A stretch of DNA of 12,928 nt, from contig CAZTZO010000032.1 of assembly GCA_964618075.1 (NCBI GenBank), positions 1 through 12,928 of the forward strand, in the 5' to 3' direction. Positions 1-7,868 of the stretch are shown one piece after another (the first letter of the stretch is position 1; every line of letters begins with the position of its first letter). A program made the translations under genes and the position numbers. The notes beneath the pieces are model-generated. The model did not search any database, had not been told where the DNA came from, and saw only the letters and a list, made by a program, of their open reading frames with translations. The stretch comes from CAYTMY01 sp964618075 (GTDB lineage: Bacteria; Bacillota; Clostridia; Eubacteriales; Anaerofustaceae).

Positions 1-1
1 A

Positions 2-367
2 GACACAAAGGAAATGGAATATCTCTATAACGACGGAGAATTATACTATTTCATGGATCCCGAAAGCTTTGAGCAGGTTCCTCTCGAAAACGATTTGGTA
101 GAGGACGCAATGATATATATGAAGGAAAATATGCCTGCAACCATTAAGTTCTACAAGGGCAAACCCTTCAGCGTGGCGGCGCCAAACTTCGTAACGCTTC
201 TTATAACGCACTGCGAGCCGGGAGTAAAGGGAGATACGGCAACAGGAGCCTCAAAACCTGCAACTCTCGAAACCGGAGCAACAGTGAACGTACCGCTGTT
301 CGTAAACGAGGGTGAAACGATACGTATTGATACCCGCACGGGCGAATATATGGAAAGAGTTAAATAA
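2..367 (+). CDS. efp: Elongation factor P, C-terminal two thirds (5' truncated by window edge)
   Basis: EF-P is a tRNA-shaped translation factor that binds the ribosome between the P and E sites and relieves stalling at polyproline. The reading frame is open from base 2 to a TAA at 365-367, giving 122 residues. The usual EF-P length is about 185, so roughly the first 60 residues, including the loop with the modified Lys/Arg, lie outside the window. What is visible are the two C-terminal OB-fold domains. Signature segments include EYLYNDGELYYFMD, PGVKGDTATGASKPATLETG and the family C-terminus TIRIDTRTGEYMERVK. The internal ATG at base 14 is not the real start, because conserved sequence continues upstream of it. 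No frameshift is seen. A hairpin about 50 bases downstream probably ends the transcript. Confidence 0.97.
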   Translation, partial: DTKEMEYLYNDGELYYFMDPESFEQVPLENDLVEDAMIYMKENMPATIKFYKGKPFSVAAPNFVTLLITHCEPGVKGDTATGASKPATLETGATVNVPLFVNEGETIRIDTRTGEYMERVK

Positions 368-416
368 GCTTTTAACGCTTTAACCGTATAAATAGTTATT
401 GAAATACTTACTATTA

Positions 417-456
417 AAGGACAAGCTTCAACCGTTAAGGACTGAAGCTTGTCTTT
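417..456. terminator. Hairpin between convergent efp and ADP-ribosylglycohydrolase genes, probable bidirectional terminator
   Basis: Bases 417-430 pair with 443-456: 14 base pairs including one G-T wobble, around a 12-base loop. On the plus strand the stem runs into CTTTATTA and on the minus strand into CCTTTAATAG. Both tails are T-rich but short. It lies between two genes that converge, so it plausibly serves both. No other feature is visible in 368-498. Confidence 0.7.
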
Positions 457-498
457 ATTAAGGCACAACTTTCCTTTTGTTAAAAATGCATTACGTAT

Positions 499-1605
499 TC
501 AACCGTCACTCATTTTATAAGTAGCGTCTATGTATTTTTTTACCCATTTATCATCAGCATATGCTTTATGTGTATCAAGGCTGGCTGCATAATACAGATC
601 CTTCGCAATTTCCATAATAATATCCTCTGCTTCTATTTGCTCTGGACAAAAATCTTTTGATATTGCTTCAAGCCCCAAATATGCGCCAAGAATATTTCCT
701 GTAACGGCACCCGTGGAATCGCTGTCACCGTCATGGTTTGTAGAACAAATTATTGCCTTTTTGAATTCACTTTGATATTTAACACTGCTGTAAACTGCAA
801 TGGCAAGCGTTTCTTCTGCAACCCAGCCCTCACCGAGCATATGTATCGCTTTATAATCTGAAATATCTGATTCGGCAAGCTTTATAGCCTTATTGATCAA
901 GTCCTCAAAGTATGCCCATTCTCTTTTTTTACCGAATTGCTTTTCAGTTTGCTTCAAGGCTTCCATTGACGCCTCTTTTACGGATTTATCCGAAAAGAGA
1001 ATAAGAAATAACATTGCACAAAGCATACCGGCAGGGATATATCCAAGAGGATGTCCGTGTGTAAGAGCAGCTGTTCTAGCAGCCAAGTCAATCGTATCTT
1101 CTATACTTTTTCCGCCGTTTATCAGACAAACAGGAGCAACTCGCATGATACCGCCGCAGCCCTTACTATTATTAAGCGGAGTATCTATCGAAGCGCCTTT
1201 TTCAGAGTTTGCGATAGTAAACATACAGGTTCTTCCCGGAGATCTGCTGTGATGCAACTCCGGCTCGTTATACAGCCACGTTTTTTGATGCTCTAATATC
1301 GGTTTTCTTTCCAGCTGTGTTTCTATCCATTCCTTATAAGCCGAATACACGAAAGCTTCAGGCAAAAGAAAAGAGCCTTTATTATCGTTTGCCGCCCACA
1401 TCAACAAGCCGTTTGCGCTAAACAGAGTCATTTGCGTGTCGTCCGATATTCTTGCCTTGCCGTTTGTCAAAACAAGCTCTATTAAACCTTCTTTGCCGTA
1501 AATCTTGTGGATATGCTCCAAATCGAAAAACTCTATTTGATAGCCGAAAGCGTCCCCTATCGCCCCACCAAGTAAGCATCCCTTGTATGTATCCAACGAT
1601 TTCAC
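499..1605 (-). CDS. ADP-ribosylglycohydrolase family protein (DraG-like)
   Basis: This 368-residue protein belongs to the DraG/ARH family, di-metal (Mg2+ or Mn2+) hydrolases that remove ADP-ribose from proteins or small molecules. It has the N-terminal GGAIGDAFG motif (residues 13-21), the S54-D55-D56-T57 metal-binding motif, a NSKGCGGIMRVAPV segment, THGHPLGYIPAGM, and the C-terminal metal motif D292-G-D294-S-D296-S-T298. All expected metal ligands look present, so it should be active. The start is GTG at 1603-1605, chosen because a near-perfect ribosome binding site (AAGGAGGTG) lies 5 bases upstream. It follows holA by 55 bases on the same strand with no clear terminator or promoter between, so it may be the last gene of that transcript. 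No ADP-ribosyltransferase or nitrogenase gene is nearby. Its substrate is therefore unknown, and many relatives act on free ADP-ribosyl compounds. Confidence 0.93.
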   Translation of the reverse strand: MKSLDTYKGCLLGGAIGDAFGYQIEFFDLEHIHKIYGKEGLIELVLTNGKARISDDTQMTLFSANGLLMWAANDNKGSFLLPEAFVYSAYKEWIETQLERKPILEHQKTWLYNEPELHHSRSPGRTCMFTIANSEKGASIDTPLNNSKGCGGIMRVAPVCLINGGKSIEDTIDLAARTAALTHGHPLGYIPAGMLCAMLFLILFSDKSVKEASMEALKQTEKQFGKKREWAYFEDLINKAIKLAESDISDYKAIHMLGEGWVAEETLAIAVYSSVKYQSEFKKAIICSTNHDGDSDSTGAVTGNILGAYLGLEAISKDFCPEQIEAEDIIMEIAKDLYYAASLDTHKAYADDKWVKKYIDATYKMSDG

Positions 1606-1610
1606 AAAAT

Positions 1611-1619
1611 CACCTCCTT
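1611..1619 (-). promoter_or_regulatory. Strong ribosome binding site fixing the GTG start of the DraG-like gene
   Basis: On the minus strand this reads AAGGAGGTG, complementary to the 16S rRNA 3' end, with a 5-base spacer to GTG at 1605-1603. It is far stronger than the sites in front of comEC and holA. This suggests the gene is translated on its own terms even if co-transcribed. Confidence 0.85.
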
Positions 1620-1660
1620 GGAATCAAACAGTCAGTTCATTGAAAAGTTAAGAAAAGAAT

Positions 1661-2686
1661 TTATATACTTTTTGCCAAGGAACATATCTTTTCTGTAAGC
1701 AAAACTATCGCCGTATTAGGCTCGATAATACCGCGTTTTATACTTACGTCGGTATCGCTTAAAGCCTTAATAGCGCTAAGAGATGAGTTGTAGTCCATTA
1801 AATACTTACTCAACGCTACCTTAACGCTGTAGGGATGAGCCTTTGTCCTTGAGATTATCTGCGCCTCACTGTAGCCGTTATTTGCAAGGTATTTAAATAT
1901 TGCGTTCATCTTAAGAGTTTTGTTTAATGAAGCCAGTATCATCTGGATAGGCACCTTACTATTTGTCAATTCGCCCATTCTGACAAAGGCTTCTGATAAT
2001 CTTCCTGTCAAAACGCATTCAGTATACTTGAAAATATCCTTTGTTATGTTCACGGATACGGTCTTCTTTGCGTCTTCTATAGATATCTGATTGGCTTCGG
2101 GCACAAAGGCGATTATCTTTTGTATTTCATTTTCGAAATACCCCAAATCGGCAGCGCCTTCACGCGCGTTATAGTCAACTGCGTCTATCATATACTCGAT
2201 AGCTTCTTTTGATATCTTCCTGCCTCTTTTTAAAAAGGCGCCCTCGATCCATTCGTACAATTCCTTATCTTTGAGCTTTTCAAACACGACAATCTTGGCA
2301 TTTGAAGCAAATGCCTTATATATCTTGGTACGCTTATCGCATTTTTTTGTTGAAACTATCATAACGCTAGTCTCGCAGGTATCTTCAAGATATTTTACAA
2401 GCATATTGCATAAAGATGCTTCAGCTGAAATATCGTCAAGTTCCACTAAAACAAAACGTCTTTCGTTCATGATAGGCAAACTTTCAAGAGCGTTTTTCAC
2501 ATCACTCGCTGATATTAACTTATTCGAAAACGTATTTGTATTCACTTCCTCAAGCTGCCCGCTGACAACTCTTTGCTTTATAAGACGTATATATGAATCG
2601 GCAATATATTTATCCTCAGACACAAACAAATACGCCGGAGCTATAATTCTGTTATTCAATTCCCTTTGCAGCTGTCTGTAATTCAT
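1661..2686 (-). CDS. holA: DNA polymerase III, delta subunit
   Basis: HolA is the delta subunit of the clamp-loader complex. It opens the beta sliding clamp so it can be placed on primed DNA during replication. The protein is 341 residues, normal for Firmicute HolA. It begins MNYRQLQRELNNRIIAPAYL and continues LFVSEDKYIADSYIRLIKQRV, the typical delta N-terminal domain lacking a working Walker A site. The middle lid region contains EYMIDAVDYNAREGAADLGYFENEIQKI. The C-terminal collar domain includes the segment around TKDIFKYTECVLTGRLSEAF. Its ATG overlaps the comEC stop by one base (TAATG), implying translational coupling. The comEC-holA pair is a common arrangement in Firmicutes, where rpsT often follows; here an ADP-ribosylglycohydrolase follows instead. 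Expected to be essential. Confidence 0.93.
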   Translation of the reverse strand: MNYRQLQRELNNRIIAPAYLFVSEDKYIADSYIRLIKQRVVSGQLEEVNTNTFSNKLISASDVKNALESLPIMNERRFVLVELDDISAEASLCNMLVKYLEDTCETSVMIVSTKKCDKRTKIYKAFASNAKIVVFEKLKDKELYEWIEGAFLKRGRKISKEAIEYMIDAVDYNAREGAADLGYFENEIQKIIAFVPEANQISIEDAKKTVSVNITKDIFKYTECVLTGRLSEAFVRMGELTNSKVPIQMILASLNKTLKMNAIFKYLANNGYSEAQIISRTKAHPYSVKVALSKYLMDYNSSLSAIKALSDTDVSIKRGIIEPNTAIVLLTEKICSLAKSI

Positions 2687-4968
2687 TATTCACCTATCGC
2701 TGTTTTAATTTTGTAGCTTTTGTTACCTGTAAAGACTACCCTTACACAACCGCAATCTTGCGTTAAATAAAGCGGTGAGCGAGAATAAATATTTGTCGCC
2801 TTGGTATTGGGAAGTCCGTAATAATTTTTGCCGACCGATATAACAGTATTCCTTACGTTAAATTTTTCAAAGAATTCCTCGGTATAGATACTGTAGCTGC
2901 CGTGATGCGCCGCCTTCATTATATCGACGTCAAATGGATAAATATCATTTAATAATTTATGCATGACGCTATCGGTCATATCCGCGCACATCAATATGCA
3001 TACGTTATTTTCGTACACTGAGCATACTATCGATCTCTCGTTATCGTTAAGATCGGTATAATAAGCTTCTCTGTCAGGACTAATCACATAGGATTCAAAT
3101 CCTTCAAAGCTTATTATATCACCACGGTAAGCGCTAAGCACGTTTATGCCATTTTTATATGCCTTCTCTTTTATTTGTGCATAGAGTTCACTGCCATCGT
3201 CGTTCATGACAATATTCCCTATACTCACTCTTTTTATAATTTCGCACAAGCCTCCGGCATGATCCGAATCAGAATGAGTGATAATCACATATTCAAGATT
3301 ATGTATATCTTCACATTCAAGGTAATCAACTATTACATCGCTATAGTATTCCTTAGCGGTGTCTATCATTATGTGCTTTCCTTTTGATGTAGTTATCACG
3401 CAGCAATCTCCGAAGCCTACGTCAAGGAAGTCTATCTTTGCGGTGAAATTATTGATTATTGAATACCCTATAGAAAGAAGCATAGCAAAAAGCATGATAA
3501 TAAGCGCCCTTTTCTGCCTTTTGTGCTTAAAGCCGAGATAACCGAAAACAGAAAATACTATTATGTAAAACGCTATAACCTCATATGGCCTCAAAGCTTT
3601 CATGTAACCACCTGCAAAGGAGATCGAAGAAAAGAATCCCGCACAATATCTCATATACGAAAGAAGCAAAGCGCATAGCTTAAAGACAAACGAGGATAAC
3701 ACAGGGGCAAATGAAAGGCACAGGCCCAAGCATACAAGCGTTATTATCACACCGACTAATGGTACGGTAAAGATGTTTGCAATCGGAGCTATATAGCTTA
3801 CAGTGTTAAAATAACAGGCGTTTAACGGTATAAGCATAACGCTTACTACAAAGCAGCAGACGCCAAACGTACACACCGAGCGTATACGCTTGTTACTTAC
3901 ATATTTATAAATAATATTATTGACATACGGCATTATCAAGATAATTACCATGACCGAGAAAAAGGATAATACAAAGGAAACCGAATATATAGACAACGGA
4001 TTTACAACGATAATCAACAAGCCCGCAAGGCAAACCGAGTTGAAACGGTCGCTTCTTTTACCCAAACAACTGCCTATCAGAACAAAGGATATCATTAAAG
4101 ACGCTCTTATTACAGAAATTAAAAAGCCCGTGAGCGCACAGTAGCAAAACAAGACCAAAATCGTTGTTACACAGCGAGTCCTTTTATCAGCCTTGAATAA
4201 ATTAAGTATATAAGAAAGTACCATAAACAATATACCTGTATGAAGTCCTGATACGGCAAGCATATGAGCTATTCCGACTACGCGAAAATCTTCTAATGTA
4301 AACTCGTCCAAATCATCACAGCCGAAAATTATGCTCTTCGCTACAGAGGCGTTTTGATTGTCCATATATTTGCTCATTACATCGGACAAGCTCTCCCTTA
4401 TGTCATAAAGAACGCTGAAAAAAGTCGTTTGTCTTTCGATGAAAACGGCATTTGACGCCTCAGCGTAAGCGTATATGCTCTTCGTTTTAAGATACATTGA
4501 GTAATCAAATCCGCCCGGATTTCTTTTAACAGAGGGCATTAATATTAGACAGTCTGCTTCTATAACGCTTCCCGTAGAAAGATTTATATTATCCTCCTCG
4601 CTCTGATTATAGAAATTTACGAGTATCTTTTCATCTTTCGTATCGAACGGGCCGCCTTGTATAGAGCATACTGCGCTTTGTTTATCATCTGATATATCTG
4701 GGTAGCCTTCAACACGCAAGGTAAGTCTCACGCTCAATGAGTCATATCGGCTGATATTCGGTTTATAATCCATACGTATCATACAGTTTAGAGCAACAAA
4801 CACCGATATAACAAAAAGACAAAGCGCAAATGCTCTGCGCTTTGTCTTAAAGAAAACATACACAATTATTCCCGCCATGAACGGGGACAAATATAAAAGA
4901 ATATTGTTCGTGCCTGCGATTATAACTGCTATAGCGAATATGAGTATATATAACGAAGGTCGTTTCAT
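2686..4968 (-). CDS. comEC: ComEC/Rec2 family DNA-uptake channel protein with C-terminal metallo-beta-lactamase domain
   Basis: ComEC forms the inner-membrane channel for single-stranded DNA in natural transformation. This 760-residue protein has the full family layout: N-terminal transmembrane segments and a soluble DUF4131-like part (to about residue 180), the Competence domain with many membrane helices and the signature GIAHMLAVSGLHTGILF (roughly 220-490), and a C-terminal metallo-beta-lactamase domain (from about 515). That domain shows FLDVGFGDCC, the metal motif H565-S-D567-S-D569-H570, ADMT and HHGS. Two spots are off-consensus: DVGFGDC instead of the usual DVGQGDS, and YGLPN where relatives have YGHPH. 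The start is ATG at 4966-4968 with a weak GAG ribosome binding site. The gene lies 27 bases after the ATPase stop and overlaps holA by one base. Other competence genes are not in view, so uptake activity is unproven. Confidence 0.93.
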   Translation of the reverse strand: MKRPSLYILIFAIAVIIAGTNNILLYLSPFMAGIIVYVFFKTKRRAFALCLFVISVFVALNCMIRMDYKPNISRYDSLSVRLTLRVEGYPDISDDKQSAVCSIQGGPFDTKDEKILVNFYNQSEEDNINLSTGSVIEADCLILMPSVKRNPGGFDYSMYLKTKSIYAYAEASNAVFIERQTTFFSVLYDIRESLSDVMSKYMDNQNASVAKSIIFGCDDLDEFTLEDFRVVGIAHMLAVSGLHTGILFMVLSYILNLFKADKRTRCVTTILVLFCYCALTGFLISVIRASLMISFVLIGSCLGKRSDRFNSVCLAGLLIIVVNPLSIYSVSFVLSFFSVMVIILIMPYVNNIIYKYVSNKRIRSVCTFGVCCFVVSVMLIPLNACYFNTVSYIAPIANIFTVPLVGVIITLVCLGLCLSFAPVLSSFVFKLCALLLSYMRYCAGFFSSISFAGGYMKALRPYEVIAFYIIVFSVFGYLGFKHKRQKRALIIMLFAMLLSIGYSIINNFTAKIDFLDVGFGDCCVITTSKGKHIMIDTAKEYYSDVIVDYLECEDIHNLEYVIITHSDSDHAGGLCEIIKRVSIGNIVMNDDGSELYAQIKEKAYKNGINVLSAYRGDIISFEGFESYVISPDREAYYTDLNDNERSIVCSVYENNVCILMCADMTDSVMHKLLNDIYPFDVDIMKAAHHGSYSIYTEEFFEKFNVRNTVISVGKNYYGLPNTKATNIYSRSPLYLTQDCGCVRVVFTGNKSYKIKTAIGE

Positions 4969-4995
4969 GGTTTTCTCATTGCTGCAAAATAAGCT

Positions 4996-7644
4996 TTATT
5001 TTTTCATTTTACGCTTGATAATGGCTCTTTTTATCGCTTTGACAACTTCCATTACGGGGATTATCGTTGCGGCAAGTCCCATAGCAACGGCATACTCTAC
5101 AAATGATATCTCTGTAAATTCAAACATCGTTGTGAAAAACGGAACATATATGACAACTGTGGTAAGCAGCAGAGTCAAAAGCGCTGCGCCGACAAGGTAC
5201 CAGTTTTGATAGTGAAGCTGGAATATGCTTTGATTTTGCGAGCGCGAGTTGAAGGCATGAAATATTTCCGTCATCGAAAGCGTGAGGAACGCCATTGTCA
5301 TACCATCAGCACTGTTCTCTATGACGAAATACCCGTATTCCATAAAATGACCGAGGAAATATGAAACGAGTACTATTATCGCCATATACAGACCCTGAAT
5401 GGATATATGCAGTCCTGCTCCGTCCGAAAAGACGCTTTCATCCGCAGCACGGGGCTTTCTGAGCATGATATCATCCTCTGCTCTCTCCATACCTAAAGCA
5501 AGTCCCGGAGTACAGTCAGTTACCATATTGACCCAAAGCAAATGTGCGGGATTTAATATCGTGAAACCGAAAAGCGATGAAATGAACACGCTCACCACCT
5601 CGGCAAAATTCGTTGACAGCTGGAACTGAATGACCTTGCGGATATTATCGTAAATCCTTCGTCCCTCTTCGACTGCGCTTACTATCGTAGCAAAGTTATC
5701 GTCGGCAAGCACCATATCCGCTACGTTTTTCGTGACGTCCGTACCTGTGATACCCATGCCTAAGCCGATATCCGCAGCCTTTATCGAAGGAGCGTCGTTT
5801 ACTCCGTCGCCTGTCATTGCTGTGACCATACCGTTGGCTCTCCAAGCGTTTACTATACGAGTTTTGTGCTCAGGCTGAACACGCGCATACACGGAATATT
5901 TCGTAACGTCGCGCTTAAAATCCTCATCGGATATTTTTTCAAGCTCAGCGCCCGTTATCGCTTCGGAGGCATCCTTGATAATGCCAAGCTGCTTTGCTAT
6001 GGCAACGGCTGTATCTTTGTGATCTCCCGTTATCATTATCGGACGAATACCCGCTTGTCTGCACTCGCATATCGCGTCATATACCTCTGTACGGCATGGA
6101 TCCATCATTCCCACAAGCCCGATAAAGACCATATCATTCTCAAGCGTTTCAGGCTCGTAGTCCTTCGGTTGATCTTTGTATTCCCTAAACGCTGCGGCAA
6201 GTACTCTGAGCGCTCCGTTTGCAAAGTCTTCATTCCTTTGAAGTATCTCTGAACGCTTATTATCTGTCAGCGCCAAAACCTTACCGTTCTCAAAGATAGA
6301 AGAGCATCGCATAAGGACTTCCTCGGGCGCTCCCTTTGTGTATTGGATAATTTTATTGTCGTCAGTCTTATGAACCGTAGACATCATTTTTCGCATAGAG
6401 TCGAAAGGAGCCTCGCCTATTCTTTCGTTTGTCTCTTTAAGCATTGGCTTTGGCATTTTCAAAGAATCGGCAAAGTTGACCAGAGCAGCTTCGGTCGGCT
6501 CTCCCACAGCCTCTTCACCAGGTTTGATCTCTGCATCATTGCAAAGAGCCATAGCCTTGGCAAGCAGGCGTTTGTTTGTTGTATAGGATTCAACGACAGT
6601 CATTTTATTTTGAGTAAGCGTGCCTGTCTTATCGGAGCATATTATCTGAGTGCAGCCCAAGGTTTCCACTGCGGTTAATTTTCTTATAAGAGCGTTACGC
6701 TTAGACATTGTCGTTACGCCCACTGAAAGAACTATCGTAACAACTGCGGGCAAGCCCTCAGGGATAGCAGCTACGGCAAGACTGACTGCCGTCATGAAGG
6801 TAGCAAGCAGCATACCAAAGGAGAAATCGCCGTTTCGTATAATAGTAAAGGCAAATATGAATATACATATGCCAAGTACGAGCTTTGTGAGCAGCTTGCT
6901 TATTTCGGCAAGCTTTATTTGCAGAGGCGTTTGACCGTCGGTCGCCTGCTCAAGGGCAGTGGCTATTTTACCCATTTCGGTATCCATGGCGGTAGCCGTA
7001 ACAACGGCCTTACCTCTGCCGTAAACGACGGTGCTGCCGTTATAGACCATATTTTTTCTGTCGCCGAGAGTTATCATTTCGCCGTCTTTAACTCCGAGAA
7101 CGTTCATCATCTTCGTTACGGGCACGCTCTCTCCGGTCAGTGCGGCTTCCTCTATTTTAAGGCTTGCAGCCTCTATTATGCGACAATCGGCAGGGACTGC
7201 GTCGCCCGCTTCAAGCAATATGACGTCGCCCTTGACGAGATCTTCGCTCTTGATTATCTTTATATCGTTATCGCGCAAAACTCTGCTTTCGGCAGCTGTC
7301 ATTTCCTTGAGAGCGTCAATAGCCGCCTCCGCTTTGCTTTCCTGCACGACGCCGAGTACAGCGTTTATAATGACGACAAACAGAATAATAAACACATCGG
7401 CAAATGATTCACCTGCGTATGAGGCTGTCACAGTGTTTATTACCGCTGCCGCTAAAAGCATTATTATCATGGGATCAGTAAGCTGGCTGATAAATCTTTT
7501 TATTAGCGGAGTTTTTTTAGACTCCGTCAGCTTGTTTTTACCGTCGGAAGCCAGCCTTTTTTGTGCTTCCTCGCTGCTCAAACCGTTTTGGGTTGTATGC
7601 AGCTGTTCAAGAACTTCTTTAACTTCTTTGAGATAGTACTTCAA
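4996..7644 (-). CDS. Cation-transporting P-type ATPase, Ca2+ (possibly Mn2+) type, PacL/SERCA-like
   Basis: This P2A-type ATPase pumps Ca2+, and in some bacteria Mn2+, out of the cytoplasm. From the chosen TTG start it has 882 residues. The N-terminal cation-ATPase domain comes first, then the actuator domain with LTGESVPV, helix M4 with IPEGLP (E296), the phosphorylation motif CSDKTGTLTQ (D338), KGAPEEVL in the nucleotide-binding domain, and the hinge TGDGVNDAP. SERCA Ca2+ ligands have counterparts: E296 (E309), N679 and E682 (N768, E771), N706/T709/D710 (N796/T799/D800) and E793 (E908). Both Ca2+ sites thus seem present. A GTG ten codons upstream (7674) extends the frame but has no ribosome binding site; the TTG at 7644-7642 sits 6 bases after GGAGG. 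The leader holds a yybP-ykoY manganese riboswitch, so Mn2+ should raise expression, fitting Mn2+ efflux as in L. lactis YoaB. Metal specificity itself is inferred. Confidence 0.95.
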   Translation of the reverse strand: MKYYLKEVKEVLEQLHTTQNGLSSEEAQKRLASDGKNKLTESKKTPLIKRFISQLTDPMIIMLLAAAVINTVTASYAGESFADVFIILFVVIINAVLGVVQESKAEAAIDALKEMTAAESRVLRDNDIKIIKSEDLVKGDVILLEAGDAVPADCRIIEAASLKIEEAALTGESVPVTKMMNVLGVKDGEMITLGDRKNMVYNGSTVVYGRGKAVVTATAMDTEMGKIATALEQATDGQTPLQIKLAEISKLLTKLVLGICIFIFAFTIIRNGDFSFGMLLATFMTAVSLAVAAIPEGLPAVVTIVLSVGVTTMSKRNALIRKLTAVETLGCTQIICSDKTGTLTQNKMTVVESYTTNKRLLAKAMALCNDAEIKPGEEAVGEPTEAALVNFADSLKMPKPMLKETNERIGEAPFDSMRKMMSTVHKTDDNKIIQYTKGAPEEVLMRCSSIFENGKVLALTDNKRSEILQRNEDFANGALRVLAAAFREYKDQPKDYEPETLENDMVFIGLVGMMDPCRTEVYDAICECRQAGIRPIMITGDHKDTAVAIAKQLGIIKDASEAITGAELEKISDEDFKRDVTKYSVYARVQPEHKTRIVNAWRANGMVTAMTGDGVNDAPSIKAADIGLGMGITGTDVTKNVADMVLADDNFATIVSAVEEGRRIYDNIRKVIQFQLSTNFAEVVSVFISSLFGFTILNPAHLLWVNMVTDCTPGLALGMERAEDDIMLRKPRAADESVFSDGAGLHISIQGLYMAIIVLVSYFLGHFMEYGYFVIENSADGMTMAFLTLSMTEIFHAFNSRSQNQSIFQLHYQNWYLVGAALLTLLLTTVVIYVPFFTTMFEFTEISFVEYAVAMGLAATIIPVMEVVKAIKRAIIKRKMKK

Positions 7645-7650
7645 TGTTTT

Positions 7651-7655
7651 CCTCC
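7651..7655 (-). promoter_or_regulatory. Ribosome binding site that sets the TTG start of the ATPase
   Basis: The minus strand reads GGAGG, 6 bases before TTG at 7644-7642. It lies inside the codons that would follow the upstream GTG at 7674. That GTG has only AT-rich and CTGCA sequence before it, so it is unlikely to be used. Confidence 0.75.
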
Positions 7656-7711
7656 GAGGAATATATTTTTCCACTGCAGCGTATTATATATGCTGATTTT
7701 TTTATTTTAAT

Positions 7712-7749
7712 AAAAAAACCTACGCAGGCAACAGAACCTACATAAGTCT
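7712..7749 (-). terminator. Intrinsic terminator forming the expression platform of the manganese riboswitch
   Basis: On the minus strand AGACTTATGTAGG (7749-7737) pairs with CCTGCGTAGGTTT (7728-7716). This gives a 13-pair stem with a few G-T wobbles and an 8-base loop, and the transcript then runs through a T tract (7718-7712). The 5' arm contains CTTATG, which is also the 3' strand of the aptamer's closing helix. The two structures are therefore mutually exclusive: the ligand-bound aptamer should block the terminator and turn the gene on. Confidence 0.85.
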
Positions 7750-7830
7750 CATTTTTTAATCCAAGCCAGACCATTAAAGGTCGCGCTGTTGACTTGAAAC
7801 GCTTTTTAATGCGCAAACTACTCCCCTATG
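7741..7830 (-). promoter_or_regulatory. yybP-ykoY family manganese (Mn2+) riboswitch aptamer
   Basis: Read on the minus strand, the element opens with CATAGGGGAGTAG and carries GTCAACA (around 7793-7787). It then has a GACC/GGTC hairpin (7782-7769) followed by TGGCTT, and closes with TGAGACTTATG. CATAGG (7830-7825) pairs with CTTATG (7746-7741) as the P1 helix. GGGGAGTAG and TCAACA are hallmarks of the yybP-ykoY class (Rfam RF00080), which binds Mn2+ and often precedes Mn2+/Ca2+ P-type ATPases and exporters. The 3' strand of P1 overlaps the terminator stem, as expected of a transcriptional ON switch. The assignment is from motif recognition, not a covariance-model search. Confidence 0.85.
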
Positions 7831-7839
7831 AATGGGTTA

Positions 7840-7868
7840 ATTATAATATAAAGGACTTTTGATGTCAA
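7840..7868 (-). promoter_or_regulatory. Consensus sigma-A promoter for the riboswitch-ATPase transcript
   Basis: The minus strand has TTGACA (7868-7863), a 17-base spacer and TATAAT (7845-7840). Both hexamers are perfect. Transcription should begin near 7833, just before the aptamer. A promoter this strong implies that control lies mainly in the leader RNA. Confidence 0.85.

Noticed and set aside
1606..1660. Promoter or terminator between holA and the DraG-like gene
   Set aside because: No well-spaced -35/-10 pair and no GC-rich stem with a T tract is visible on the minus strand; only the strong ribosome binding site stands out.
4969..4996. Possible terminator between the ATPase and comEC
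   Set aside because: The AATAAAGCTTATTTT stretch can fold only into a weak, nearly all-AT hairpin without a T tract after a stable stem.
6919..7636. Long plus-strand reading frames (162 and 152 codons) opposite the ATPase
   Set aside because: They are antisense to strongly conserved P-type ATPase motifs, have no recognisable family features and have no ribosome binding sites. They are by-products of the coding bias of the real gene.
7619..7816. 65-codon minus-strand reading frame upstream of the ATPase
   Set aside because: It overlaps the riboswitch, its terminator and the start of the ATPase gene in another frame. It has no ribosome binding site, and the RNA structure explains the sequence.
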